This document shows positions 24,466 to 34,217 of a stretch of DNA of 64,000 nt, piece after piece. Location of the stretch: assembly GCA_017561665.1 (NCBI GenBank), contig JAFZBQ010000002.1, positions 51,896 to 115,895 of the forward strand, read 5' to 3'. A program made the translations under genes and the position numbers. Under the pieces are notes generated by a model. The model made no database searches and was not told the origin of the DNA. It saw only the letters and a list, made by a program, of their open reading frames with translations. This stretch comes from Bacteroidales bacterium. Its GTDB lineage: Bacteria; Bacteroidota; Bacteroidia; Bacteroidales; UBA932. Position 1 is the first letter of the stretch. Each line of letters opens with the position of its first letter.

Positions 24466-24947
24466 TATAGTTGTTTTATAATTCTTGCAGGATTACCAAC
24501 TACCACCGTGTTGCTCGGGACATCTTTAACTACGACACTGCCTGCTCCAATTATTGAATTATCACCAATTGTTATGCCACCAATAATAACACTATTGGCC
24601 CCAACGTTCACATTGTCGCCTATTACTGGCGAAGGGCCGCCACTATAGGCATTGCCAATCGTAGTATTATGGCGGAGGGTAACGTTGTTGCCGATGATGG
24701 TATTTTCATTGACTATCAATCCCGTCCCATGCCAGACTCTAAGGTAATCGCCTATCTTAGTCGTAGCCGCGATATGGATGCCATATCTCCGGCATTGCCA
24801 CCTATAAAGAAGCAACAAAGGGGAGCCCAGTATTCTGGTTACATAGTGGCCTGTGAGTGAATGTGCAATCCTGAACGACAGGTAGAATTTGAAACCCAGA
24901 GAGTTTCCTTTGTAATATTGTCTGTAGGTATCTAAAATTGAAATCAT
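24465..24947 (-). CDS. Serine O-acetyltransferase-like hexapeptide acyltransferase
   Basis: 160 residues. A helical start (about 1-60) and a left-handed beta-helix with repeating hexapeptides (VNENTIIGNNVTLRHNTTIG, VIGDNVNVGANSVIIGG, IGDNSIIGAGSVVVKDVP). This is the CysE/SerA-like family often used for O-acetylation of sugars in capsule clusters. Acetyl-CoA or acyl donor not determined. Second acyl carrier protein lies three bases upstream. Confidence 0.85.
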   Translation of the reverse strand: MISILDTYRQYYKGNSLGFKFYLSFRIAHSLTGHYVTRILGSPLLLLYRWQCRRYGIHIAATTKIGDYLRVWHGTGLIVNENTIIGNNVTLRHNTTIGNAYSGGPSPVIGDNVNVGANSVIIGGITIGDNSIIGAGSVVVKDVPSNTVVVGNPARIIKQL

Positions 24948-24950
24948 TGT

Positions 24951-25196
24951 TTATTGTTTACTGTTTGCCGAAATGAAGTTGTAAACTTCTTCTACCGTCT
25001 TGCAGCCTCGCAGGTCTGTCGGCGACATCTGCACACCGTACCGTTCCTGGGCCATGACAATCAGCCCCATACCAACAATGGAGCTCCAATCTTCAAGGTT
25101 TCTGAACTCGGTTTGTAACACGATCTCATGAGGGTCTGTGTCCTCAAACTCTGCCCTGAAGGCTTCAAGAAATTCTTCTTTATTCATAATATTCAT
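24951..25196 (-). CDS. Acyl carrier protein (second copy)
   Basis: 81 residues; a shorter start nine bases in (second Met) is also possible. Attachment site LEDWSSIVGMG (Ser38 or Ser39), in the same EWSS/DWSS style as the ACP at 22173. Two ACPs in one sugar cluster, each beside an acyltransferase, suggests that two acyl transfers or two carriers are used. Confidence 0.85.
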   Translation of the reverse strand: MNIMNKEEFLEAFRAEFEDTDPHEIVLQTEFRNLEDWSSIVGMGLIVMAQERYGVQMSPTDLRGCKTVEEVYNFISANSKQ

Positions 25197-25199
25197 GAC

Positions 25200-25850
25200 T
25201 TATAATTTGACAAATGATTTGATTTCTTTTATTTTGTTGATGTAGTATTTAGCGTAGTTCTTGTTGATTGTCTCTTCGTCTATACGTTCTGTCTCGTTGT
25301 AGAGTTGTTTCTCATGTTCTATAATTTCCCGTGGAGAGAAACGAAAACCAATGACTTTTGCTGGGTTTCCTACCACAATAGAATAAGGAGGGGTTGAACA
25401 ACGAACCACAGCATTCGACCCCACAACACATCCTCGACCTATGTGAACACCCGAAAGCAATGTCACGCGGGAGCCAATCCACACATCTTCATCGACAATC
25501 ACGTCCCTATCAAATTCGTGATTAATATCTAGCTGGTCTTTCACCACATTGGTTACTTGCGGTTTCGCCATCCCCACCACAGACATGTGGTTGCCGGTTA
25601 CAACAAGCAGTCCCAATGCTGCACCAGAATTCTTCTTCATAATAAATTTGGCTCGAGTGTTCATAATAATACCCCCGCCATTGATGTTGGTGTTCTCATA
25701 CATGTATAAGTTCTTCTTGTTATAGACCTTTACCTTGCCATTAAACTTTGAAGTCTGTGCCAGATGCCCATAATAAGGCGAACGTAGCTTATTGATAACT
25801 CGAAAGCACAATCTTTTGATTATTCTCAACAACTGTTTCATGACAATCAT
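25200..25850 (-). CDS. Hexapeptide-repeat acyltransferase
   Basis: 216 residues. Left-handed beta-helix section with VIVDEDVWIGSRVTLLSGVHIGRGCVVGSNAVV (about 135-167) and the end motif YSIVVGNPAKVIGFRF, typical of maltose/galactoside O-acetyltransferase-like enzymes. Three bases from the second ACP gene, so the two could work as a pair. Basic N-terminus (RIIKRLCFRVINKLR) may associate with the membrane. Confidence 0.85.
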   Translation of the reverse strand: MIVMKQLLRIIKRLCFRVINKLRSPYYGHLAQTSKFNGKVKVYNKKNLYMYENTNINGGGIIMNTRAKFIMKKNSGAALGLLVVTGNHMSVVGMAKPQVTNVVKDQLDINHEFDRDVIVDEDVWIGSRVTLLSGVHIGRGCVVGSNAVVRCSTPPYSIVVGNPAKVIGFRFSPREIIEHEKQLYNETERIDEETINKNYAKYYINKIKEIKSFVKL

Positions 25851-25873
25851 TTCGTATTATTATTTGGTGTTCT

Positions 25874-26965
25874 CTATTTGTTTTTCGCTGATAAATCATT
25901 CAGCATTTTCTCCCAATGATCCGTTATTTCCTCGATTCCATATTTTTTTACACAAGCTGCACCTTCGTCCGCCATTCTCTTACGCAGAGTGTCATCACCC
26001 ATCAACTGTCTCAATGCCTCAGAAAACGCCTGTACATTGCCGTCTTTGACTATCTGTACACCTTTACCTCCACACGACACCTCTTCCATCACTCCGTGGT
26101 TGGCAAATGCCACACAGGCGCAGCCCTGTGACAAGGCCTCAATCAAAGCCAAAGAAAAGCCCTCAACCCTTGAAGACATAGCAAAAATGGAGGACTTTGC
26201 CATTACATCATAAATATCCGGCCGATAGCCTAACAAATCAACATAATTCTCAATCCCCGTATCTGCAACTAATTGAAGTACTTGGCTTTTATATGGCTCT
26301 CTATCATTTCCTGCAATCTTAATTCTCCAGTCCGGAAAGTCTTTCGCCAATATACTGAATGCTTTAAAGAGCAAGTCAAAACCCTTAATACACCACTCTT
26401 TTAAGGAACCTATTGCTAAGATTGTTTTCTCTTTTGTCCCATAATCACCATTATAAACGGGACAGACAACAGGATTATGAATGACAACTTTCTTAGGGAT
26501 ATTCTTGCCCAAAATCCTAACATCATTTTCCGTCAAGACCACAACAGTATCAGCCAGATTATAAAAACAATGACGAATGAAATGCACAAAGCGGCTGTCT
26601 TTGCGTGCAAAGGATGTCTCATCTGAGAAAACAACTGGCACACGTAAACCTGTCAGAGAAATCTTCACGTAAAAAGAAACATGTGGCAATACAGTAATGA
26701 CAACATCTGGTCGCTGATTCGCGACGACACTCCGCACTCTTCTCAACTTTCGCAACACTTTTGTGAATCGGTTAGAACGAGGAGCTAATTCCTCATAAAG
26801 GGGAAGCACCTGAATGTCTTTTTCTAGCGGATACCCCACCGGATAATGAGTATCGGTCACAAAACATACATTATGACCTCGACGAGACAACTCGTTGGCG
26901 ATAGTGGTCGTTTTCTTCGCAGCCCCACCAAAATGCATAACATCCATAAAATAAAGAATCTTCAT
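25874..26965 (-). CDS. Glycosyltransferase family 4
   Basis: 363 residues, GT-B. N-terminal FMDVMHFGGAAKKTTTIANEL with GGA acceptor loop; donor domain ILAIGSLKEWCIKGFDLLFKAF; EGFSLALIEALSQGCACVAF holds the conserved Glu. One transferase of the second locus; linkage unknown. ATGA overlap with the gene upstream. Confidence 0.88.
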   Translation of the reverse strand: MKILYFMDVMHFGGAAKKTTTIANELSRRGHNVCFVTDTHYPVGYPLEKDIQVLPLYEELAPRSNRFTKVLRKLRRVRSVVANQRPDVVITVLPHVSFYVKISLTGLRVPVVFSDETSFARKDSRFVHFIRHCFYNLADTVVVLTENDVRILGKNIPKKVVIHNPVVCPVYNGDYGTKEKTILAIGSLKEWCIKGFDLLFKAFSILAKDFPDWRIKIAGNDREPYKSQVLQLVADTGIENYVDLLGYRPDIYDVMAKSSIFAMSSRVEGFSLALIEALSQGCACVAFANHGVMEEVSCGGKGVQIVKDGNVQAFSEALRQLMGDDTLRKRMADEGAACVKKYGIEEITDHWEKMLNDLSAKNK

Positions 26966-27804
26966 CGCCTGCCTTTTAATCGTTCCTTAATATAATATAG
27001 CAATGCAAAGTCGTACTTCTTCAGATCGACCACGAAGGTATTATTGAGCGTATTGAAGGTGTGTAGACCAGCATACTTGACACCGCTGGGTTTCAACTCC
27101 TTTATCTCTTTGTTGTTTTTATAGAACACTACAGACCTTCCGTATGCTCCGTTGCAATTCTGCGCAGGTCGGACATCACCTAGAAAAGCACCGGCCATCC
27201 TCGCTTTGTTGGAAGGGTACGCAACCTTATCCGCGAGTGTATATGGGCCGAAGAATGATTCAGAACGGTAGAAATACAACATATTACCATTGGGTGTGGG
27301 ATTCTTTGTTGATACCACCTCGTACAAATCACCAGCTCTATGAATAATCGCATCTGTCAACGGCTCATCGATAAGCACCATTGGGTTCACAAGAGCTTCT
27401 TGCTCCTGGTTGTACTCATAAATAATACTTTTACTGGATGCCGCATTCTCAGGGTGCACATACAGCTTACCCTCAATCTCATATATGGCGGGGAAAGATA
27501 GGTGTGTAGCTGCTTCAAGAATAATCTTGCAGCACGTTATCTTGTTCGTTGACTTATCAATAACGATATGCGCTATACGCCCCCTCCCAACACCAAAGTC
27601 AAACTCCTCCACCAATAGGTGCAAATCGTTATTATCCTCTCTGAGAATAAAAGGGTCTGCAAACCATTTATTCTTGTAAGGGTTCTTAACTATGGTTAAA
27701 TGGTTATAGCTTACCCCCTCATCTGCCACTGAAGAATCAAAGCGACCGTAGGCCAAATCCCAAGTATAATGTAATAGATATTCTTTAATCTGCATTGTTG
27801 GCAT
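26962..27804 (-). CDS. Propeller-fold protein similar to GINT1 N-terminal/GH43-like domains
   Basis: 280 residues from ATG 27802-27804, just after the ATP-grasp stop; a longer frame overlaps that gene by 38 bases. Motifs NKWFADPFILREDNNDLHLL (about 43-62), VGRGRIAHIVID, HLSFPAIYEIEGKLYVHPE and FGPYTLADKV appear in the order seen in a five-bladed propeller of the glucosamine inositolphosphorylceramide transferase N-terminal type. In bacterial sugar clusters this domain is often linked to formyl- or glycosyltransferase functions. Catalytic role here unknown. Confidence 0.6.
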   Translation of the reverse strand: MPTMQIKEYLLHYTWDLAYGRFDSSVADEGVSYNHLTIVKNPYKNKWFADPFILREDNNDLHLLVEEFDFGVGRGRIAHIVIDKSTNKITCCKIILEAATHLSFPAIYEIEGKLYVHPENAASSKSIIYEYNQEQEALVNPMVLIDEPLTDAIIHRAGDLYEVVSTKNPTPNGNMLYFYRSESFFGPYTLADKVAYPSNKARMAGAFLGDVRPAQNCNGAYGRSVVFYKNNKEIKELKPSGVKYAGLHTFNTLNNTFVVDLKKYDFALLYYIKERLKGRR

Positions 27805-27805
27805 A

Positions 27806-28975
27806 TTAGTATCGTTTAAACAATTTCTTGAAAAGGAATCCAACGAATAACCTCATCTTCTTGTAAAAAGGTCGTTTGTCATCTTTGCTATATTCCATAA
27901 AAGATTGCGTTTTGCGGACATCTTTCAACCATGTACCTAAAGATAATTTTCCTTTCAAGACAAAAACAAAATCATCAAATTCAGGCATACAATAAAGACT
28001 CTTAACACCATTGGTCACTTCTGAAGAATAATCCTCCCCTGAGTTATATGCACACCAAATATAAGGAAGGTTCATACCCGCATCTGTCACACAGATTGCA
28101 TTTCCATCATTGCGCATATTAATCTCCATAAAGTAATCGACTCCATCTTTTCCACGAAGAAATTCGATACTGAAAAGACCAGAATACCCTATCTTTTTAA
28201 GGAAAGAGCGTGCTCCAGACAATGCATCTCTCATTTGGTCGCCAATAGGGCTATATTGGAGAAAGCCTGTATTAGTATTGTCTGGCTGCCGAATGATACG
28301 AGTATAACCCGGTAGTACAACATCTTCCCCTCCCTTCAAAGAGCATCCAATCAGTTGGAATTCAAAATCCTTGTCAATATACTTTTGAACAATGAACTTA
28401 GTACAAGCTGAAGACTTGATATCAGAGATCAACGAAGCTTTGTCTGGACAAATATGAATATCAGTTTTGTGCCCCTGAATACTATCAATTGGCTTCAGAA
28501 TGCATGGATAACAATCCCACTTTTCAAGAGAGAGATTGAAGGATTTTTCTTTGACATTCAATAGAGTGCTGTCAGGAATATGTATTCCAACCTCGGTAGC
28601 AATAGTTGCCTGTATGTCCTTACCCATCAATCCCTGAATCCCTCCATACACAAAAGATGCAGAAGGAAGAATATATCTATCTTTCAACAAAGATCGAGAG
28701 GCATCTAAGACGGCTATTGAAGAATCACTACAACAGATGACTATTGCGGGATTTCCGCTTGTTCCAATAAGAGAAGCATCAAGTGTCTCAACTAGGGTCG
28801 CCTCGCTAGGGATTCTAAATAGTCTCTTATTAGAGATATATCTAGAACATGAAATATTGTCACTAACACCAATAAGTATCAGGTGTAATTGTCTGGACAA
28901 TCCCTTCCGACCAAGTGCCCTAATAACTCCCAGTGTGTTATGATGAGATATTCCTACTACTACAATTGGCTTCAT
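27806..28975 (-). CDS. ATP-grasp ligase
   Basis: 389 residues. ATP-grasp fold: CILKPIDSIQGHK (about 164-176), KFIVQKYIDKDFEFQLIGCS, GYSGLFSIEFLRGKDG and DYFMEINMRNDGNAICVTDAG (metal-binding E and N). Members of this group in polysaccharide clusters join an amino acid or carboxylate to a sugar amine or uronic acid. The substrate cannot be read from the sequence. Basic C-terminus (KKMRLFVGFLFKKLFKR) may sit at the membrane. It overlaps the glycosyltransferase upstream by ATGA. Confidence 0.8.
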   Translation of the reverse strand: MKPIVVVGISHHNTLGVIRALGRKGLSRQLHLILIGVSDNISCSRYISNKRLFRIPSEATLVETLDASLIGTSGNPAIVICCSDSSIAVLDASRSLLKDRYILPSASFVYGGIQGLMGKDIQATIATEVGIHIPDSTLLNVKEKSFNLSLEKWDCYPCILKPIDSIQGHKTDIHICPDKASLISDIKSSACTKFIVQKYIDKDFEFQLIGCSLKGGEDVVLPGYTRIIRQPDNTNTGFLQYSPIGDQMRDALSGARSFLKKIGYSGLFSIEFLRGKDGVDYFMEINMRNDGNAICVTDAGMNLPYIWCAYNSGEDYSSEVTNGVKSLYCMPEFDDFVFVLKGKLSLGTWLKDVRKTQSFMEYSKDDKRPFYKKMRLFVGFLFKKLFKRY

Positions 28976-30171
28976 TCGGCAAACAGTTTATCCAGTTCTT
29001 GGCTATAAAGCTGCGCGACATTCTCTACAGTAAACTGGTGCCAGTAATTATGGTCAAAAGACTGTAATGAATTATAATCTTCCACAGCTTTTTTTAAATA
29101 TATTTCAATCCCGGTTGTATCATCATAGGTGAAACATTGGTGACCTGATTTTAACATATCATCTTCAATAATACTATCCGAAGGAGCTATACTCAAAATT
29201 GGACGGCGGTAATAATGGTACATTAGCAGTTTTGACGGATAGCTCGGACTGCGTGGCACATTCATATCTATTACCAAGAAAAGATCACTCTCAAGATAAT
29301 ACTTTGCCAAACTCTCCGGCGGTATTTTACCGAGAAAATGGACACAATCAGACAATCCTTTTTTCTCGACAAATGTCTTATCGTCCTCAGGAAGAGAGCC
29401 TATAAAGGTCAATTCTATTTGACGATACACTTCTGGAGAATTCGTCTTAAGAGCATAAATCGCTTTTAATATCGGAGATGCCGACCTTGCCCCATATATG
29501 TGTCCGATATGGGAAATCTTTAATTTATCACCCCTTTTATGATGTTCCGCCACATCGGGAAGCTGCGCAATATTGAAAGAGAAAGGGAATAACACCATTC
29601 TGCTACTAATCTGAGCACCATAGCGCTCCAACCAATCTTCAATCATTATTCTATTCGAATGAATGATGAGATCGGCATTCTCTGCCACCTCCCTTTCTAA
29701 TTCGACATCTATTTTTTGGAGACACCTGGTATTAAATTGCTTGGCTTCATTGCCAATCCATGGGTCGTTAAACTGAGCCACCCACGGCTTTCCTGTTAAT
29801 TGTTTAAGCTTTAAGGCTGCCAGATGAGAAGATTCAGGACAACTAATAGAATGTATATAATCATAATTATAATCCCCATTCATTACTGCCTTAACAACAA
29901 ATGGCTTCCACGAAAACCTCCTTTGGTCTGGAATATGGCAAACATCTGGGAGACCCAGTTCGCGACAAAGTCCAAATAAATGGCGAATCCACCCACGGTC
30001 TTTTACTTTAATAAGCCGGTTTTTGCTTGTCAAGCCTGATGGTTGTTCTGAGCATACCACAACAGGACGTGACAAAAAATCATGAGTTTGTTCCCAGAAA
30101 ACTCGCGCTATCTGCCCCGATGCACTGTGCACTATTTGATAATCATAATCTATTAATAGTGGTGTATACAT
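28972..30171 (-). CDS. GT-B glycosyltransferase
   Basis: 399 residues. Acceptor domain has GKPWVAQFNDPWIGNEAKQF, a pattern common in GT4-like proteins (FxDPW). Donor domain begins LKISHIGHIYGARSASPILKAI and continues with DCVHFLGKIPPESLAKYYLESDLFLVIDMN and SYPSKLLMYHYYRRPILSI. The donor-binding EGF motif is weak, so the subfamily is uncertain. It belongs to the second locus. Confidence 0.8.
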   Translation of the reverse strand: MYTPLLIDYDYQIVHSASGQIARVFWEQTHDFLSRPVVVCSEQPSGLTSKNRLIKVKDRGWIRHLFGLCRELGLPDVCHIPDQRRFSWKPFVVKAVMNGDYNYDYIHSISCPESSHLAALKLKQLTGKPWVAQFNDPWIGNEAKQFNTRCLQKIDVELEREVAENADLIIHSNRIMIEDWLERYGAQISSRMVLFPFSFNIAQLPDVAEHHKRGDKLKISHIGHIYGARSASPILKAIYALKTNSPEVYRQIELTFIGSLPEDDKTFVEKKGLSDCVHFLGKIPPESLAKYYLESDLFLVIDMNVPRSPSYPSKLLMYHYYRRPILSIAPSDSIIEDDMLKSGHQCFTYDDTTGIEIYLKKAVEDYNSLQSFDHNYWHQFTVENVAQLYSQELDKLFAE

Positions 30172-30178
30172 ACTCGTT

Positions 30179-31456
30179 TTATCTTTCTTTAAAATATCTT
30201 GTAAAAAGCCAATACGGAAACACTAGAATGAATGAATAAAAAAGGTTTGCTATATAGTTATTATTTGCAAACAAGAATATTATCATGTTCGCAAATATGA
30301 CGAATACCATACCCGAAAGAAGGTCTTGGTGTTTACGATACATTACTAAGGCAGAAGCACAAAACTTACCAACAAAGTACATCACTATAGGCACCCCAAA
30401 AAAGGATACGTCATTTGCAATCCACGTATAGCACGAGTGCCAATAGATATATGGATCAACACCATATTCCTTGAAGATTTTTATCTGATAATTAAGTGGT
30501 TCAACATCAAAACCCAACAAAGCAAAAATATGAGATTTTGCATCATTGCTACCTAAGAAGTAAGTCCATTCAAACTTGCAATTGAATGCATATTCAAGGT
30601 TGTAATAACCGTTATTTAAGTAGTGACATATGTATACGTACAGATTTTGAATACGCATTGGGAAAAGACTGATAACATACTTGTTAATAAAGGAGTCAGT
30701 GTTAAAATTGAAATGCTCAACAGTCATATCTGAGAATTCACCTCCTGCGCGTCCTTCCATATTATGTCCGAAGATTAACAAAGTCACAAATACGATGGTA
30801 AGCACATAAAGCAAGATTCGACCAACTCTTCGTTTCTCTATGGTTTCGTTCTTCATTCCAGCCAAGTACACCATTGCAAGTGTCGTCATCATCTTAATCT
30901 CACCAAAACTGGAACCTGTACTCATACTTTTCAAAGATTCGATTATCGCTAAAAACACGAAAAGATATTTTTGGAATCTTGAAAGTTTTCTCCAGCAAAG
31001 CATTCCCACTATAAAAAACACTCCATCAAAAACACTTATGAGTACATATAATGACCAACTATATGATGCATAAGAACGATCTCGTGTATATCCCAACAAA
31101 GGGTCAAAGATTCCCGCAATTATTCTATCTACTAACCCGCTAATGTCAAATACTGGCACATTAAGTTCATAGGCATACTTTATGAGAAAAGTTGCCACAA
31201 AGAAAACCATATATATAGATAGTATTCTATTGCTGACATCCGATAGCGGATATCTCCGAATGATAGCCGTAGTTTTGTATCCCCTTCTCAGACCACTTTT
31301 TATTCCCCACCATATAAATAACAGATTGACAAGTATATAACCGATGGCCAACAAATGATTACCCGAATCAGATGTAAAGGGTCCAGATATAAAAATTAGG
31401 AGGGTTAATAGGTTGAACCCGATCAATAAATAGAAAGGAAGTTTAACTGTTCTCAT
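30179..31456 (-). CDS. Polysaccharide polymerase (Wzy-type membrane protein)
   Basis: 425 residues with 10-12 predicted membrane segments and a large extracytoplasmic loop (about 230-330, rich in aromatic residues). Typical for repeat-unit polymerases, which share little sequence. It lies beside a Wzx-type flippase at 31603 in the same direction, so the two would export and polymerise the same repeat unit. A second Wzy/Wzx pair is at 60596/59053. Confidence 0.75.
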   Translation of the reverse strand: MRTVKLPFYLLIGFNLLTLLIFISGPFTSDSGNHLLAIGYILVNLLFIWWGIKSGLRRGYKTTAIIRRYPLSDVSNRILSIYMVFFVATFLIKYAYELNVPVFDISGLVDRIIAGIFDPLLGYTRDRSYASYSWSLYVLISVFDGVFFIVGMLCWRKLSRFQKYLFVFLAIIESLKSMSTGSSFGEIKMMTTLAMVYLAGMKNETIEKRRVGRILLYVLTIVFVTLLIFGHNMEGRAGGEFSDMTVEHFNFNTDSFINKYVISLFPMRIQNLYVYICHYLNNGYYNLEYAFNCKFEWTYFLGSNDAKSHIFALLGFDVEPLNYQIKIFKEYGVDPYIYWHSCYTWIANDVSFFGVPIVMYFVGKFCASALVMYRKHQDLLSGMVFVIFANMIIFLFANNNYIANLFYSFILVFPYWLFTRYFKER

Positions 31457-31602
31457 CTATCTAATCATATAAAAATCTGAACGTTATTGTTATAAATCCT
31501 TAATACTTCTTTAGAGAGAATAAACATAAAGACCCCACGCCGGTCAGAGCCCTCTGGGCAATAACTTACTTTCAATGAATCATAGACATACTATGAAATC
31601 AT

Positions 31603-33066
31603 TTACCTTTTACCTTTTCTCTTTTTTATGATATTCGTAACTATTCCACGAAACTCCAAATAAGAATCCATTTTGAAAAGGGCTGATATAAAAACAAAGG
31701 GAATTACAAACGCGACAAATCGTATGCAGCCTTCTAAATATACTGACATATCTATAAATGCAGTTGACAAATAAGACGCCACAAAAGAAAAAACAGAAAC
31801 CGCTATAATAGGACTGATGTCTCTAATTTGTTGCTTGAAAGAGTAACCTATATTTCTATCCACCAAATACGAATTCACCAAGTAGATGAAATAAGATGAC
31901 AGTACCATGCCCACTAACAAACCTGTCATACCAAAAAGGAAAAGGCCTACTACAATAAGGATCACACCAACTATCCGCTTTGCAACCGTCCACCACATTA
32001 GCATTCTACTCTTTCCCACTGCAGCAACCGCATAGTAATTAATACCCTGTAAACAAGTTGCAATACCTGCCAGACAAAGGATTTGAAAATATGGCACAGA
32101 ATCAAGCCATTTGGCAGAATAAACTATGATTATTATTGGTTTAGCAAGAAGTATAAGCAGCAACATTACAGGGAATGTAATATATGCTAAGACCGAATTG
32201 AACCTGCTCATGATCCTAACCATTGCGGAGTGATCATTCTGAACTTCTGACAATACAGGATACGAAACCTGGTTAATAATAGATGAAATACTGGTTGAAG
32301 CAATCTGGTCAAGTTTATGGGCTTGAGAATAATAGCCCATTGTAGAGGCATTATAAACTCGACCAATTAAAATACCTTGTATGTTATTTCCTATAGTATT
32401 GATAATGTCTGCCAATAAGACAAAAAAACCAAAAGAAAAAAGCTCCTTAAGTGAAGTTAAAGAAAACAGCAATTTAGGTTTCCATTCACTTAAGAACCAC
32501 AACATTAAAGCGGTGATTGAAGCCATTATCAATCGTTGTGATACCAGTGCCCATACGCCCCAACCTATATATGCTAGATATATTGTAATTCCAGCTGAGA
32601 CTGTAGCCGGAACTAGGTATGCCACAGACAACTTCCTAAATTGAAGGTTCTTACGCAATCGGTTTTCCTGAACTATTATTAATGAATTGATGATAACAAC
32701 CAATCCTTCAACTCTCAGAACCTTGGTAAGCAAATCAATCTTGTAAAACTGTGCTATGGCAGGCGCAGTAAAATACAACAGAAAATATAGTAAAATCGAC
32801 ACTAAGACATTGAAGTAAAAGATTGTAGAATAGTCTGCTTCAGTCGGGTTCTTTTTTTGTATCAAAGCAGAACCAAAGCCACCATTGATGAAGGTTGACG
32901 ACAGTGTTATGAAAATTGCCAAAAGCCCAATACACCCGTAATCGTCAGGAGATAACAAGCGCGCAAGGATAATATTTGATACAAATGATATGATTATTGT
33001 CCCGAATTTCTGGAACGAACTCCACATCATTCCTTTTACTACTTTTTTTTTATATTCTCCTATCAT
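31603..33066 (-). CDS. Repeat-unit flippase, MOP superfamily (Wzx/WzxC-like)
   Basis: 487 residues, 12-14 membrane segments. The start MMWSSFQKFGTIIISFVSNIILARLLSPDDYGCIGL is the usual opening of the MOP group. The middle has NGGFGSALIQKKNPTEADYST, typical of WzxC-like proteins. It flips the lipid-linked repeat unit across the inner membrane. Gaps of 146 and 191 bases flank the gene; no promoter box is clear in either. Confidence 0.88.
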   Translation of the reverse strand: MIGEYKKKVVKGMMWSSFQKFGTIIISFVSNIILARLLSPDDYGCIGLLAIFITLSSTFINGGFGSALIQKKNPTEADYSTIFYFNVLVSILLYFLLYFTAPAIAQFYKIDLLTKVLRVEGLVVIINSLIIVQENRLRKNLQFRKLSVAYLVPATVSAGITIYLAYIGWGVWALVSQRLIMASITALMLWFLSEWKPKLLFSLTSLKELFSFGFFVLLADIINTIGNNIQGILIGRVYNASTMGYYSQAHKLDQIASTSISSIINQVSYPVLSEVQNDHSAMVRIMSRFNSVLAYITFPVMLLLILLAKPIIIIVYSAKWLDSVPYFQILCLAGIATCLQGINYYAVAAVGKSRMLMWWTVAKRIVGVILIVVGLFLFGMTGLLVGMVLSSYFIYLVNSYLVDRNIGYSFKQQIRDISPIIAVSVFSFVASYLSTAFIDMSVYLEGCIRFVAFVIPFVFISALFKMDSYLEFRGIVTNIIKKRKGKR

Positions 33067-33257
33067 TGATTATTACGAATGCTAAAAAGAGGAATTATCC
33101 ATTTGGGATAAGTCGCATATAAAAATATGTCAAGAGGATATTAAGAATAATTTGCTCATTTCTTCTTGACCAACTTTACACTAAGATGAGCGTTAAATAA
33201 TCCTCTACATAATAGCCTATGCTGGTGAGGCTTACGAATAACGATGCTTTGTACTCC

Positions 33258-34196
33258 TTATTCAATTGAAGAATAAATATCTTTTAAAGCTTTTATAATA
33301 TCTTGCATGTTTGTTCCTGACTTTTCAGCCCACGAACCTAATGGCCCTCGCCCTTGATCATGATGTTCGATCCCACTTTGCGGAAAACTCATATACTGCT
33401 TTCCGTATATCTGACTTAAAACAGTATCTACATCATTTGGAATATTTACCTCAATTCCCTCAAAAAACCCCCTATTTAGAGGAAATATCCAATTCTCATC
33501 ATGACAGACACACCTAGGCAAGAAGAACTCCAAACTCATATATAAAATATTGTGTGATGTATTTTCTACTCCAATTATTTTTTCACGACGCTTAGCTAAA
33601 ACCTTGGGGTCAATAATATCTTTGGGAATACCAAATTTCTTTTTATACTTATTAATCTTCGTTTTCAAGTTGTCAATTTCATCATCATATGTTCGCGTTA
33701 TCCCATACTTGTCCTTTGGGAACACGTCCAACCAAAGCCCAGTCTGTTTATGCTTGTATCCTATTCCGTAGCACCCTGGATATTCAATAATATCAATTCC
33801 ATAACTTTCAAATTCTTGATGAGTTAGGCTTATGAAACGATTATAATCATCTCGCGGCATGGAAACATCCATATCATCATCCCATGGAATAAACCCTTTG
33901 TGGCGAACATACCCCAACAGTGTACCAAAATCAATCCAGTACGTAATACCATTACTCCTACAAATCTTATCAAAAATTCCAAGCAATAAAGAATCCCCAA
34001 TTTGGACATTTCTCAACCCCACATTCTTTGTTGGGGGTACTTGTGTTATATCTACTATATGATTTAAGTAATAATATAAAGTTTTAATTGCTTCATCATG
34101 TTTCTCAATTCCAAGTATTCGTCTTAGGACCTCTTGGAAAGCTTTTTTTATGCCATGATTCTTAGAATAAGAATAGAACCCTTTTATTGAACTCAT
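33258..34196 (-). CDS. licD: LicD-family phosphotransferase
   Basis: 312 residues. Core motif NGITYWIDFGTLLGYVRHKG followed by FIPWDDDMDVSM (DDDMD at 106-110) is the LicD signature; the acidic cluster binds metal. LicD proteins transfer phosphocholine or another CDP-activated alcohol phosphate to a sugar. Genes for a LicC-like cytidylyltransferase, an IspD-like cytidylyltransferase and a LicA-like kinase are directly upstream, so phosphocholine or a similar group is likely. A licB (choline uptake) gene is not in the window. Confidence 0.85.
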   Translation of the reverse strand: MSSIKGFYSYSKNHGIKKAFQEVLRRILGIEKHDEAIKTLYYYLNHIVDITQVPPTKNVGLRNVQIGDSLLLGIFDKICRSNGITYWIDFGTLLGYVRHKGFIPWDDDMDVSMPRDDYNRFISLTHQEFESYGIDIIEYPGCYGIGYKHKQTGLWLDVFPKDKYGITRTYDDEIDNLKTKINKYKKKFGIPKDIIDPKVLAKRREKIIGVENTSHNILYMSLEFFLPRCVCHDENWIFPLNRGFFEGIEVNIPNDVDTVLSQIYGKQYMSFPQSGIEHHDQGRGPLGSWAEKSGTNMQDIIKALKDIYSSIE

Positions 34197-34217
34197 AATA
34201 GTTATATTAAAAAAACA

